NCBI RefSeq assembly: GCF_035982055.1
Contig: NZ_CP108427.1
Location: forward strand, 9,609,001-9,673,000
DNA from: Streptomyces sp. NBC_01288
GTDB lineage: Bacteria > Actinomycetota > Actinomycetes > Streptomycetales > Streptomycetaceae
Reading direction: 5' to 3'
DNA length: 64,000 nt
How positions within the stretch are numbered: the first letter of the stretch is position 1; each line of letters starts with the position of its first letter. Of this stretch, positions 24,434-32,504 are shown piece after piece. A program made the translations under genes and the position numbers. Under the pieces are notes generated by a model that did no database searches, had not been told where the DNA came from, and worked only from the letters and a program-made list of their open reading frames with translations.

Positions 24434-25669
24434 GTGCATTCGTCCGCGAGGTTCCTGATCGAGTTCGGCGCGATCATCCTGGCCCTGGGGCTGCTGGGCC
24501 GGTTCGCCGCGCGCTTCCAGTTCTCCCCGATACCGCTCTATCTGCTGGCCGGGCTGGCCTTCGGCGAGGGTGGGCTGCTCCCGCTGGGCACGAGCGAGGA
24601 GTTCGTCGCCATCGGCGCCGAGATCGGTGTCATCCTGCTGCTGTTGATGCTCGGCCTGGAGTACTCGGCCAGCGATCTCGTCTCCAACCTCAAGACCCAG
24701 TACACCGCCGGTCTCGTCGACGCCGCCCTCAACGCCCTGCCCGGCGCGGCCATGGCGCTGCTGCTCGGCTGGGGGCCGGTCGCCGCGGTGGTGCTGGCCG
24801 GGGTCACCTGGATCTCCTCCTCCGGCGTCATCGCCAAGGTCCTCGGCGACCTGGGCCGTCTCGGCAACCGCGAGACCCCCGTCATCCTCAGCGTCCTGGT
24901 CCTGGAAGACCTCTCCATGGCCGTCTACCTGCCGATCATCACCGCGCTGCTGGCCGGCACGGGCCTCGCGGCGGGCAGCCTCACCCTGGCCGTCGCGCTC
25001 GGCGCCGCGGCACTCGTCCTGCTCGTCGCGGTCCGCTACGGCCGCCACATCTCGCGTTTCGTCTCCAGTGACGACCCGGAGAAGCTGCTGCTGGTGGTCC
25101 TGGGTCTGACCCTGCTGGTCGCCGGTCTCGCCCAGCAGCTCCAGGTCTCCGCGGCCGTGGGCGCGTTCCTGGTCGGCATCGCGCTGTCCGGGGAGGCCGC
25201 GGAGGGCGCGCACAGTCTGCTGTCCCCGCTGCGGGACCTGTTCGCCGCCGTGTTCTTCGTCTTCTTCGGCCTGCACACCGACCCGGCGAGCATCCCGCCG
25301 GTCCTGCTGCCCGCGCTGGCCCTGGCGGTCGTCACCGCCGGCACGAAGATCGCCACCGGGTACTGGGCCGCCCGGCGCGCGGGAATCTCCGCGAAGGGCC
25401 GCTGGCGCGCGGGCGGCACACTGGTCGCCCGGGGCGAGTTCTCCATCGTCATCGCCGGACTCGCCGTCACCTCCGGCATCGAACCCTCCCTCGGTCCCCT
25501 GGCGACGGCGTACGTGCTGATCCTGGTCATCGTCGGCCCGCTCACCGCCCGCTACACCGAGCCCTTGGCCTCCCTCCTGACCGGGCGGCTACGCAAGCCC
25601 GCGCCTACGGCCGACACGGCTGGCGGACTGGAGAGCGTGGCCGAGGAGCCGCATGAGGTGGGCCAGTGA
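24434..25669 (+). CDS. cation:proton antiporter (KefB/KhtU-like, CPA2)
   Basis: 411 residues with about twelve membrane segments. Typical features are FSPIPLYLLAGLAFGEGGLL, IGAEIGVILLLLMLGLEYS, the ion-site region LAGVTWISSSGVIAKVLGDL, SVLVLEDLSMAVYLPI with the conserved Glu-Asp pair, VSAAVGAFLVGIALSG and AVFFVFFGLHTDP. There is no C-terminal TrkA-N domain, consistent with the separate KhtT-like subunit encoded immediately upstream. The intact copy of an antiporter function whose other copy at 22.7-23.4 kb is broken. Confidence 0.92.
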   Translation: MHSSARFLIEFGAIILALGLLGRFAARFQFSPIPLYLLAGLAFGEGGLLPLGTSEEFVAIGAEIGVILLLLMLGLEYSASDLVSNLKTQYTAGLVDAALNALPGAAMALLLGWGPVAAVVLAGVTWISSSGVIAKVLGDLGRLGNRETPVILSVLVLEDLSMAVYLPIITALLAGTGLAAGSLTLAVALGAAALVLLVAVRYGRHISRFVSSDDPEKLLLVVLGLTLLVAGLAQQLQVSAAVGAFLVGIALSGEAAEGAHSLLSPLRDLFAAVFFVFFGLHTDPASIPPVLLPALALAVVTAGTKIATGYWAARRAGISAKGRWRAGGTLVARGEFSIVIAGLAVTSGIEPSLGPLATAYVLILVIVGPLTARYTEPLASLLTGRLRKPAPTADTAGGLESVAEEPHEVGQ

Positions 25670-25696
25670 TCCGGTCTCTCTGAGCGCAACGGCGTT

Positions 25697-25730
25697 GTGG
25701 CCGACGGGAGTTGTGTGTCCTGTCGGCCAC
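25697..25730. terminator. hairpin between convergent antiporter and M56 genes
   Basis: GTGGCCGAC (25697-25705) and GTCGGCCAC (25722-25730) form a perfect 9-bp stem with a 16-nt loop, 28 nt after the antiporter stop. Confidence 0.5.
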
Positions 25731-25807
25731 GGGTGGGATGTGCCGGACTCCGCGGACGCGGGTCCCGCTTCGCCACCGCTCGTCGGCGGTGCGGACCTTC
25801 CGTCTGC

Positions 25808-26740
25808 CTAGAGCGGGGTCGCCGCGTGCAGGAGCAGCAGCAGCGTCACGGCCGAGTTCGCGGAGAGCGTCGCGGACAGGGCGGCGCCCGCCGCCGCGCT
25901 CCAGAGCGCCAGGCTCACGGCGGTGAAGAGTGGTGGCCAGGTGCGTGCCGGGGGCGGCGGGGCCAGCAGGGCGGCGACCCGGCGGGGGAGGGGGCCCGGC
26001 GCCGCGAGGGCCGCGAGCGTCGGTGCCGGCGTGCCGCGGGAGACGAGGGCCGCCTTGCCGATCGCGCGGGCGACGGCTCTACGGCTGCCGACGGACTGGG
26101 CGGCCTCCTCGTCCGCCCAGCGCTCCGTGACGTAGGAGACCGCTGTACGCAGCGGCAGCAGGAACGGGTTGGCGCGGGCGGCCAGTTGGACGATCAGCAG
26201 GTGGCGGTGGTGCCGGGCGGTGAGGTGGGCTCGCTCGTGGGCGAACAGGGCTCGGCGTTCACGGGAGTCGAGGCAGGCGAGCAGGGCGGTGGTCACCACG
26301 ATGCGGTCGCGTGGGCCGGCGGGGAGGGCGTAGGCGTACGGCTCGTCGTCGGGGAGGATCGCGACCGGTGTGGCACGCAGTCCGGCGAGTGCCGCGTGGG
26401 CCCGGCGCCGAACCAGGCAGTGGCGCCAGAGAGTTCGGCCGCAGCCCATGACCACGGCCAGGAGGACGGGAATCGCGGCCTTCCCCACGATCTCGTCGTG
26501 GGGCACGCTCTCGCGCACCTCGGGGTCCGACCAGCCGTCCGGCAGCGGGTTGCCCGGCAGTTGGGCGGTGCCGACCACCATCAGGAGGCCCAGGCACAGC
26601 GTGCTGCACAGGGCCATGACGGCGGCCATGGCGCTCAACAGGCCCGTGGCGGTGCGGGGATGCAGGTGCTGGGTGGCCAGGTGGGCGATCGGCCAGGCCG
26701 TCAACGGCAGGACGAGCGGCAGGAAGACGAAGACGCCCAC
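25808..26740 (-). CDS. M56-family (BlaR1-like) membrane zinc metallopeptidase
   Basis: 310 residues. Four or more membrane helices surround a zinc site: FAHERAHLTARHHRH holds the HExxH motif (His168, Glu169, His172), and WADEEAAQ downstream supplies the likely third ligand. There is no extracellular penicillin-binding sensor domain, so it is a BlaR1-like protease core only, as is common in actinobacteria. It follows the BlaI-type gene by 6 nt; in such pairs the protease relieves repression by the BlaI protein after a signal. Confidence 0.9.
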   Translation of the reverse strand: MGVFVFLPLVLPLTAWPIAHLATQHLHPRTATGLLSAMAAVMALCSTLCLGLLMVVGTAQLPGNPLPDGWSDPEVRESVPHDEIVGKAAIPVLLAVVMGCGRTLWRHCLVRRRAHAALAGLRATPVAILPDDEPYAYALPAGPRDRIVVTTALLACLDSRERRALFAHERAHLTARHHRHLLIVQLAARANPFLLPLRTAVSYVTERWADEEAAQSVGSRRAVARAIGKAALVSRGTPAPTLAALAAPGPLPRRVAALLAPPPPARTWPPLFTAVSLALWSAAAGAALSATLSANSAVTLLLLLHAATPL

Positions 26741-26746
26741 GGGACG

Positions 26747-27139
26747 TCAGCCCGCCGACTCGTCGGTGGCCTGGTCCAGCAGGTCGCGCAGCAACCGCTC
26801 GTCGTCCTCCGGAAGGGCGGTGATGAAGCTGGCCAGCACCGCCCGGCGGTCCTGCTCGCGGTCGAGCACCTTGCGCATCTTCAGAGCGGCGAGCCCCGCC
26901 TCGTCCGCGGCCGGCGACCAGGCGAACGAGCGGCCCTCCCGTACGCGGGTCACGGCCTGCTTCTCCAGCAGCCGGCTCAGCACTGTCATCACGGTCGTGT
27001 ACGCGAGCTCGGCGTCCAGGCGCTCCTGCACCCAGGCCGCGGTCACCGGCGAGTCGGCCGTGCGCAGGACGGTGAGCACCTGTGTCTCCAACTCGCCCTG
27101 CGCCCGGCGCGGAGGGCGCGGATCCGGCTGCTTCGCCAC
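26747..27139 (-). CDS. BlaI/MecI/CopY-family transcriptional repressor
   Basis: 130 residues with the winged-helix pattern GELETQVLTVLRTADSPVTAAWVQERL (split at about residues 15-41) and AYTTVMTVLSRLLEKQAVTRV, then a C-terminal dimerisation region. GTG at 27139 is chosen for its strong GGAGGAGGCGG ribosome binding site and because homology begins there; the open frame runs on far upstream without meaning. BlaI proteins bind TACA-N-TGTA type dyads, and such a site lies 128 nt upstream in the divergent region shared with terD. Confidence 0.92.
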   Translation of the reverse strand: MAKQPDPRPPRRAQGELETQVLTVLRTADSPVTAAWVQERLDAELAYTTVMTVLSRLLEKQAVTRVREGRSFAWSPAADEAGLAALKMRKVLDREQDRRAVLASFITALPEDDERLLRDLLDQATDESAG

Positions 27140-27266
27140 GCTCCGCCTCCTCCTGTGTGTCTGCCATTGCGCTGTTTCGGGCTCGCGATCGTCCCGTCCA
27201 TCGTATCGACGCGGTACTGCTCGGCCGCACCGTACTCGGCCGCACCGTCCCGTCCCCTCGATTATT

Positions 27267-27282
27267 TCTACAGTGTTGTAGA
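27267..27282. promoter_or_regulatory. BlaI-type operator between blaI and terD genes
   Basis: TCTACAGTGTTGTAGA contains the BlaI/MecI dyad (TACA ... TGTA) with 2-nt longer arms. It lies 128 nt upstream of the BlaI-type start and 59 nt upstream of the TerD ATG at 27341, so it could control both divergent transcripts. A 15/16 copy is at 28617-28632. Confidence 0.75.
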
Positions 27283-27340
27283 TTTTGGTTCGGGTCCGTG
27301 CCGCGGACCCGAACCGTCGGCAAGCGTGGAGGGACGAATC

Positions 27341-27916
27341 ATGGGTGTTTCCCTGTCCAAGGGTGGCAACGTTTCGCTGAGCAAGGAGGCACCGGGGCTT
27401 ACGGCGGTGCTGGTCGGCCTGGGCTGGGACGTGCGCACCACGACCGGCACCGACTTCGACCTGGACGCCTCGGCGCTGCTGCTCAACGCCTCGGGCAAGG
27501 TCATCTCCGACCAGCACTTCGTCTTCTACAACAACCTCAAGAGCCCCGAGGGTTCGGTGGAGCACACCGGCGACAACACCACCGGTGAGGGCGAGGGCGA
27601 CGACGAGTCCATCAAGGTGGACCTCGCCGCCGTACCGGCCGAGGTCGACAAGATCGTCTTCCCGGTCTCGATCCACGACGGCGAGTCCCGCAGCCAGAGC
27701 TTCGGCCAGGTCCGCAACGCCTTCATCCGCGTCGTCAACCAGGCCGGCGGCGCCGAACTCGCCCGCTACGACCTGTCCGAGGACGCGTCGACCGAGACCG
27801 CGATGGTCTTCGGTGAGCTGTACCGCAGCGGTGCGGAGTGGAAGTTCCGGGCGGTGGGCCAGGGGTACGCGTCCGGACTGGCGGGGATCGCCTCCGACTT
27901 CGGGGTGGGTGTCTGA
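27341..27916 (+). CDS. terD: TerD-family calcium-binding stress protein
   Basis: 191 residues, the normal TerD length. It has the start MGVSLSKGGNVSLSKEAPGL, VLVGLGWDVRTTTGTDFDLDAS with the Asp-rich calcium site, KVISDQHFVFYNNLKSPEG, DESIKVDL and FGQVRNAFIRVVN. A GGAGGGA sequence sits just before the ATG. TerD proteins accompany tellurite and general stress responses in Streptomyces. The BlaI-type operator immediately upstream makes regulation by the neighbouring BlaI protein likely. Confidence 0.93.
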   Translation: MGVSLSKGGNVSLSKEAPGLTAVLVGLGWDVRTTTGTDFDLDASALLLNASGKVISDQHFVFYNNLKSPEGSVEHTGDNTTGEGEGDDESIKVDLAAVPAEVDKIVFPVSIHDGESRSQSFGQVRNAFIRVVNQAGGAELARYDLSEDASTETAMVFGELYRSGAEWKFRAVGQGYASGLAGIASDFGVGV

Positions 27917-28163
27917 GAGCCGGTCGGGGGAGGGCTCACGTAGGTCGGTCGACCTGGGCAAGTCCGGTGGCGGCGCCCTGAGTTCGGTACGGATGGGGCT
28001 CGGCCGGCGGGCCGCACCGCGCAAGGCTTCCTGGCCGGGCCGACCGATCGCCGCGAGATCGACCCGGGCGCTTCGGTGCTGCTCTTCGTCGACCTCGGCC
28101 GTGTCCCTGTCCGACCTCCCAACTCCGGGTGTCGGACAGGGCGAAGAGGGGAACCGTCCCCCG

Positions 28164-28388
28164 ATGAACAACATACGGTGCACTCAATGCGGTGCGGTGG
28201 GGCTGGAGCCGGGCTTCGTCGAGGAGTCCGGACAGGGCGCCCGCGGGTTCGCGCGGTGGATCGCGGGCCCGCTTCAGCGAGGCCCGCTCGGCAACGCCAG
28301 GAAGATGGGCCGACCGCGTTGGCAGATCGACGCCTATCGTTGCCCGACCTGCGCACACCTCGAACTGTTCGCCGCCCAGCCGGACTAG
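28164..28388 (+). CDS. small zinc-ribbon-like protein
   Basis: 74 residues. Two Cys pairs, CTQCGAVGLEPGF near the N terminus and CPTCAHLELFA near the C terminus, look like a zinc ribbon around a basic loop. Similar short proteins are common in Streptomyces and lack assigned roles. ATG at 28164 is preceded by a weak ribosome binding site. It converges with the TatA-like gene 11 nt away. Confidence 0.7.
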   Translation: MNNIRCTQCGAVGLEPGFVEESGQGARGFARWIAGPLQRGPLGNARKMGRPRWQIDAYRCPTCAHLELFAAQPD

Positions 28389-28399
28389 GCACTAAGTCG

Positions 28400-28558
28400 T
28401 CAGGGACGCTGCGAGTCGTCCTCCCTGAGTGCCCTGGCCTCGCTCTTGAAGATCCGGGTCGCCTTGCCCGCCGAACGCGTCAGTTCCGGCAGCTTCTTGA
28501 TCCCGAGAACGACCACGACGACGAGAAGGATCACGGCCAGTTCGCTCAAGCCGAACAT
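28400..28558 (-). CDS. tatA: TatA/TatE-type twin-arginine translocase subunit
   Basis: 52 residues. It has MFGLSELAVILLVVVVVLG as the single N-terminal transmembrane helix, then the hinge and amphipathic helix IKKLPELTRSAGKATRIFKS, and a short charged tail. This is shorter than housekeeping Streptomyces TatA (~90 residues). No tatC is nearby, so it may be an accessory TatA/E. A BlaI-type operator lies 59 nt upstream of the ATG, which suggests conditional expression (inference). Confidence 0.88.
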   Translation of the reverse strand: MFGLSELAVILLVVVVVLGIKKLPELTRSAGKATRIFKSEARALREDDSQRP

Positions 28559-28616
28559 CAGGTCTGCTTTCTCCCGGGGAGCGAGGCCGCTACGGCGTAC
28601 CGGCCACACGCTTCAA

Positions 28617-28632
28617 TCTACAGTGCTGTAGA
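28617..28632. promoter_or_regulatory. BlaI-type operator upstream of the tatA-like gene
   Basis: TCTACAGTGCTGTAGA has arms TCTACAG and CTGTAGA that pair perfectly around TG. It differs by one base from the operator at 27267-27282. Confidence 0.75.
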
Positions 28633-28771
28633 AGTCTCTCCCGAGGTGTGATCGCTCAACAACCCCGCCTTCCGGTCCGGTTCGCCCCTCACCGGCCGGA
28701 TGGCCTGGTCACACCATTCGGGCGCGGGGAATCAGGGGAATCAATCGTGGCCGCCGGACGCTTCAGGCTGT

Positions 28772-29794
28772 GTGAAGAAGATAGGTTTTCTCTCCTTTGG
28801 TCACTGGTCGCCGAGTCCGCACTCCAAGACCCGGTCCGCCGCCGACTTCCTGCACCAGTCCATCGATCTGGCGGTCGCCGCCGAGGAACTCGGCGTGGAC
28901 GGTGCGTACTTCCGCGTGCACCACTTCGCGCAGCAGGCGGGCAGCCCGTTCCCGCTGCTCTCGGCCATCGGTGCACGGACCTCGAAGATCGAGATCGGCA
29001 CCGGCGTGATCGACATGCGCTATGAGAACCCGCTGTACATGGCCGAGAACGCGGGCGCCGCCGACCTCATCTCCGGCGGCCGACTGCAACTCGGCATCAG
29101 TCGCGGGTCACCGGAGCAGGTGATCGACGGCTGGCGTTACTTCGGTTACGCGCCCGCGGAAGGGGAGACCGGCGCGGACATGGCGCGCCAGCACGCCGAG
29201 GCCTTCCTCAAGGTCATCGAGGGTGAGGGTTTCGCGCGGCCGAACCCGCGGCCGATGTTCGCCAACCCGCCGGGGATGCTGCGCGTGGAGCCGTACTCCG
29301 AGGGGCTGCGCGAGCGGATCTGGTGGGGCTCCAGCGCGAACGCGACGGCCGTGTGGGCCGCGGGGCTGGGGATGAACCTGCAGAGTTCCACGCTGAAGGA
29401 CGACGAGACGGGCGAGCCGCTGCACGTCCAGCAGCGCAAGCAGATCGAGGCGTACCGCGAGGCGTACAAGGAGGCGGGCCACACGCGCGAGCCGCGGGTG
29501 TCGGTCAGCCGCAGCATCTTCGCCCTGACCGATGACATGGACCGGGCCTACTTCGGCAACGACCGCAACTCGCGGGACCAGGTCGGCATGATCGACGACA
29601 CGACCCGGGCGATCTTCGGACGCTCGTACGCCGCCGAGCCGGACGTGTTGGTGAAGCAGCTCCAGGAGGACGAGGCCATCCAGGCTGCCGACACCCTCCT
29701 GCTGACCGTCCCGAACCAGCTGGGGGTCGACTACAACGCCCATGTGCTGGAGAGCATCCTGACTCAGGTGGCACCGGAGCTGGGCTGGCGCTGA
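28772..29794 (+). CDS. LLM-class flavin-dependent oxidoreductase
   Basis: 340 residues of the luciferase-like monooxygenase fold. It has KKIGFLSFGHWSP at the start, LAVAAEELGVDGAYFRVHHF, ISGGRLQLGISRGSPEQV and RIWWGSSANATAVWAAGLGM. GTG at 28772 is chosen because family similarity begins at once. Flavin (FMN or F420) dependence cannot be told from sequence alone. It stands alone between the tatA-like gene (divergent) and a convergent SnoaL-like gene; no pathway partner is visible. Confidence 0.88.
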   Translation: MKKIGFLSFGHWSPSPHSKTRSAADFLHQSIDLAVAAEELGVDGAYFRVHHFAQQAGSPFPLLSAIGARTSKIEIGTGVIDMRYENPLYMAENAGAADLISGGRLQLGISRGSPEQVIDGWRYFGYAPAEGETGADMARQHAEAFLKVIEGEGFARPNPRPMFANPPGMLRVEPYSEGLRERIWWGSSANATAVWAAGLGMNLQSSTLKDDETGEPLHVQQRKQIEAYREAYKEAGHTREPRVSVSRSIFALTDDMDRAYFGNDRNSRDQVGMIDDTTRAIFGRSYAAEPDVLVKQLQEDEAIQAADTLLLTVPNQLGVDYNAHVLESILTQVAPELGWR

Positions 29795-29843
29795 CCTCGT
29801 TCGGCGAGAATCTCGTTCGACGGGCTGGGAGCGGATCCGCAGA

Positions 29844-30242
29844 TCAGGAGCTCAGGTGCTCGTGCTGCATCTTCCACCCACCCTCCCGTTTCACGAGCAC
29901 GTTCGTGCCCCGTCCCTGTCCGGACCGGGGCCGGCCGTCGACCACCCCTGTCCAGGAGAAGCGGTACCGGCACACGGCGTGGTCGGCGGCCAGGACGACC
30001 CACTCAAGATCCCGGATTTCGTACACCTCGTCCTGAATGGCCGCGAAGGTCTGCTCGATGGCTTCCGAGATCTCGCCCAGGCCCCGATGGGAACCGTCGG
30101 AGAACCAATAGACGGCATCCGCATCGATCAACGGCGCCACACGATGGATGTCGTGAGCGTTGGCGGCCTGCTCGTACCGCGTCATGAACGCCGTGAGCTC
30201 GGCGGCAGGTTCTGACGTGAGATCTGATGTGAGATCTGACAT
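29844..30242 (-). CDS. SnoaL/NTF2-like family protein
   Basis: 132 residues of the NTF2-like cone fold: FMTRYEQAANAHDIHRVAPL, DADAVYWFSDGSHRGLGEI, a central ATF-like helix and RYRFSWTGVVDGRPRSGQGR ending in GGWKMQHEHLS. Such proteins are small enzymes or binding folds with unassigned substrates. The N terminus is a 12-nt tandem duplication (30214-30242) that encodes SDLTSDLTSEP, so the true start may have been copied. Confidence 0.85.
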   Translation of the reverse strand: MSDLTSDLTSEPAAELTAFMTRYEQAANAHDIHRVAPLIDADAVYWFSDGSHRGLGEISEAIEQTFAAIQDEVYEIRDLEWVVLAADHAVCRYRFSWTGVVDGRPRSGQGRGTNVLVKREGGWKMQHEHLSS

Positions 30243-30273
30243 GGGGACGGCCTTCTCCTCCTAGAGTCGCCGT

Positions 30274-30873
30274 ATGCGGCGAAGTACAGGACTGGCGATG
30301 GCCGGGGTGGCGGCCCTGGCCTGGGGTGAGTGGTTGAACTGGCGCTGGTCTCGGATTCTGGTGGGGAGGAACGAGGGCGGTTCGGAGGCCGTAGTGGTGT
30401 TGGGATACCGGAATCCCCAGGCGACGGCGAACGTGATCAACCGATGGCGGGTCCGTGCCGGCATTCGCTCCATCGCCGCCGACGGTGCGCGGGGGACGTG
30501 CGTGATCTTCAGCGGCGGTGCGCCCGGCAGAGGCGTTGCGGAGGCCCAACTGATGGCCGACTACGCGAAGTCGGTGCTGGGGTTCGACGGCAGGGTGCTC
30601 CTGGAGGACCAAAGCGCGACGAGATGGGAGAACATCACGAACGTGATCCCACTCCTTGAAGACGTGGACCGCATCAAGATCGCCTCCCAACCAGCGCATG
30701 CGCTCAAGGCCCGTGCGTACTTGCGGCGGCAGCGCCCCGATCTCGCGGCGAGGCTGGTGCGCGCGGACGACTACCGCCCCGGCGAGTGGGTGGTCGTCAA
30801 GCCGCTGTTGGCTCTGTACGGGCTGTGGACACTGCGCGGGCTCAGGGCCGACGAGCGGAGGGTGGCGCGGTAG
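30274..30873 (+). CDS. YdcF/ElyC (DUF218) family protein
   Basis: 199 residues with an N-terminal membrane-near hydrophobic stretch (GLAMAGVAALAWGEWL). The DUF218 motifs are EAVVVLGYRNPQATANVINR, VIFSGGAPGRGVAEAQLMADYAKS, VLLEDQSATRWENITNV and the late helix DRIKIASQPAHALKARAYLRR. E. coli relatives act in envelope or carrier-lipid upkeep. It is divergent from the SnoaL-like gene by 31 nt. Confidence 0.87.
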   Translation: MRRSTGLAMAGVAALAWGEWLNWRWSRILVGRNEGGSEAVVVLGYRNPQATANVINRWRVRAGIRSIAADGARGTCVIFSGGAPGRGVAEAQLMADYAKSVLGFDGRVLLEDQSATRWENITNVIPLLEDVDRIKIASQPAHALKARAYLRRQRPDLAARLVRADDYRPGEWVVVKPLLALYGLWTLRGLRADERRVAR

Positions 30874-31054
30874 GCAACCGCTGTGCTCCACAAGGGTGTT
30901 CGGGGCCTGCGGGCGGTCCCTGCGGGCGTGGAGTCGTAGCCGGGTCGTAGTCGCCCACTCACCGCTCACCCACTCACCGCGCACCCGTTCATCCGCTCAC
31001 CCCCTCACTCCGAACCCGCAACCCATGAACCGCCGCGCCCACCCATGACGTATC

Positions 31055-31088
31055 TTTGACATAGGACAAACTTTGGCATAGGACTAAA
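31055..31088 (+). promoter_or_regulatory. sigma-70-like promoter overlapping direct repeats (MocR site)
   Basis: A -35 TTGACA (31056-31061) and -10 TAGGAC (31079-31084) are 17 nt apart. The same bases form a direct repeat: TTTGACATAGGACAAA (31055-31070) and TTTGGCATAGGACTAAA (31072-31088). Adjacent direct repeats at the promoter are typical of MocR regulators such as PdxR and GabR. The MocR gene starts at 31115. Confidence 0.7.
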
Positions 31089-31114
31089 TCCTCTGTTCGA
31101 GCGGAGCTGATCAC

Positions 31115-32440
31115 GTGGGCATCAAGGGCACCACCGCGGCCGAGATCGCGGGCAGCGTGCGGGATCAGGTCGCCTCGGGCGAGCTGGCGCCGCGGGCGGG
31201 TCTGCCCCCGGTACGTGTGCTCGCGGCCGAGTTGGGGGTCAACCGGAACACGGTTGCCCTCGCCTACCGGCGGCTTGTCGAGGCGGGCGTGGCCGAGACG
31301 CGGGGGCGCGGCGGCACGGTGGTCGCGGCGGTGCCGCAGCTCGCGCGGGAGGGTGTTGCCGCCGGTGTCGGGGGTGACTGCGTCGACCTGGCAAGTGGGA
31401 ACCCCGATCCGATGCTGTTGCCCGACCTCCTGGCCGCCGCCCGGCGCGGGGACTACAGCCCGCCGCTGTACGGCGCGCCCGCCATCGACCCGGGACTGGA
31501 CGCCTGGGCCCGCGCCGACTTCGCCGAGGACATCGACCAGCCGTTCCGCACGCTGGTGACGCACGGAGCGGTGGACGCCACCGAGCGACTGCTCAACGCT
31601 CACCTCACCCGCGGGGACCTGGTGGCGATCGAGGACCCCTGCTTCCTGGCGAGCATCGGGACGCTGCGGCTGAGCGGTTACCGCTCCGCGCCCGTCGCGG
31701 TCGAGGGCGCCGGTATGCGCCCCGACGCGCTGCGGGCCGCCCTGGAGGCCGGTGCCCGCGCGGTCGTCTGCACGCCCCGCGCCCACAACCCGACCGGCGC
31801 GAGTCTCACCGAGGAACGGGCGGCCGACCTCCGGGCGATCCTTGCCGAGCACCCCCAGGTTCTCGTCATCGAGGACGACCACTTCTCGGCGGTCTCCGCG
31901 CGGCCGTACCACCGGGTCACGCCACCCGGCAGTACACGCTGGGCGTTGGTCCGGTCCGTGTCCAAGTTCCTCGGACCGGATCTGCGTCTCGCCCTCCTCG
32001 CCGCCGACGCCGAGACCACCGCACGCCTGGAGGCGCGGTTGAGCGCGGGCACCACCTGGGTCAGCCGCCTGCTGCAACACACCGCCCGTGAACTCCTGTT
32101 GGATCCCCGGGTCCACGAACTCCACGAACGCGCCCGCGAGTTCTACGCCCGTCGCAGCGGCCTGCTCGTCGAGCGGCTGCGCGCCCAGGGCATCGAAGTC
32201 CCATACCAGCCCGACGGGTTGAACGCATGGGTCGAACTCGACGTCGACGGACGATCCGTGGTCGCGGCCCTCGCGCACCGGGGCTGGGCGGTGCGGCCGG
32301 GTCACCTCTTCGCACCGGATCCGGCCGCCCACCAAGGGGCGATCCGGGTCACCACCTCCACGGTCACCGAGGCGCAGGCCGAGGCATTCGCCGCCGAACT
32401 CGCCGCGGTCGTAGCGGAGTTGCGCTCGACGGACACCTGA
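31115..32440 (+). CDS. MocR-type regulator (GntR HTH fused to aminotransferase-like domain)
   Basis: 441 residues. Residues ~10-70 are a GntR winged HTH (SVRDQVASGELAPRAGLPPV, VNRNTVALAYRRLVEAGV). Residues ~90-440 are a fold type I aminotransferase domain with VDLASGNPDP, TPRAHNPTGASL, VIEDDHFSAVSARPYHRV and the PLP Lys in RSVSKFLGPDLR. With the Lys kept, PLP binding is likely. Co-oriented with a DapA-like gene and an exporter, which it probably controls through the direct repeats at its promoter. Confidence 0.92.
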   Translation: MGIKGTTAAEIAGSVRDQVASGELAPRAGLPPVRVLAAELGVNRNTVALAYRRLVEAGVAETRGRGGTVVAAVPQLAREGVAAGVGGDCVDLASGNPDPMLLPDLLAAARRGDYSPPLYGAPAIDPGLDAWARADFAEDIDQPFRTLVTHGAVDATERLLNAHLTRGDLVAIEDPCFLASIGTLRLSGYRSAPVAVEGAGMRPDALRAALEAGARAVVCTPRAHNPTGASLTEERAADLRAILAEHPQVLVIEDDHFSAVSARPYHRVTPPGSTRWALVRSVSKFLGPDLRLALLAADAETTARLEARLSAGTTWVSRLLQHTARELLLDPRVHELHERAREFYARRSGLLVERLRAQGIEVPYQPDGLNAWVELDVDGRSVVAALAHRGWAVRPGHLFAPDPAAHQGAIRVTTSTVTEAQAEAFAAELAAVVAELRSTDT

Positions 32441-32504
32441 CCAACATGATCTGCCTGCCCACTTCGCCCGCCCATTTCTATCTCCCCTCACTCAAGGAGC
32501 CATC

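Noticed and set aside
25697..27340. Long plus-strand ORF reading into terD
   Set aside because: It is antisense to the M56 and BlaI genes and low-complexity Arg/Gly-rich; terD starts at 27341 with a GGAGGGA site.
27140..28183. Upstream extension of the BlaI-type protein
   Set aside because: The frame is open only because of high GC and crosses terD in antisense; a strong ribosome binding site marks the GTG at 27139.
28400..28558. TatA start at 28609
   Set aside because: The extra 17 residues run up close to the operator and lack similarity; the M-F-G start is typical of TatA.
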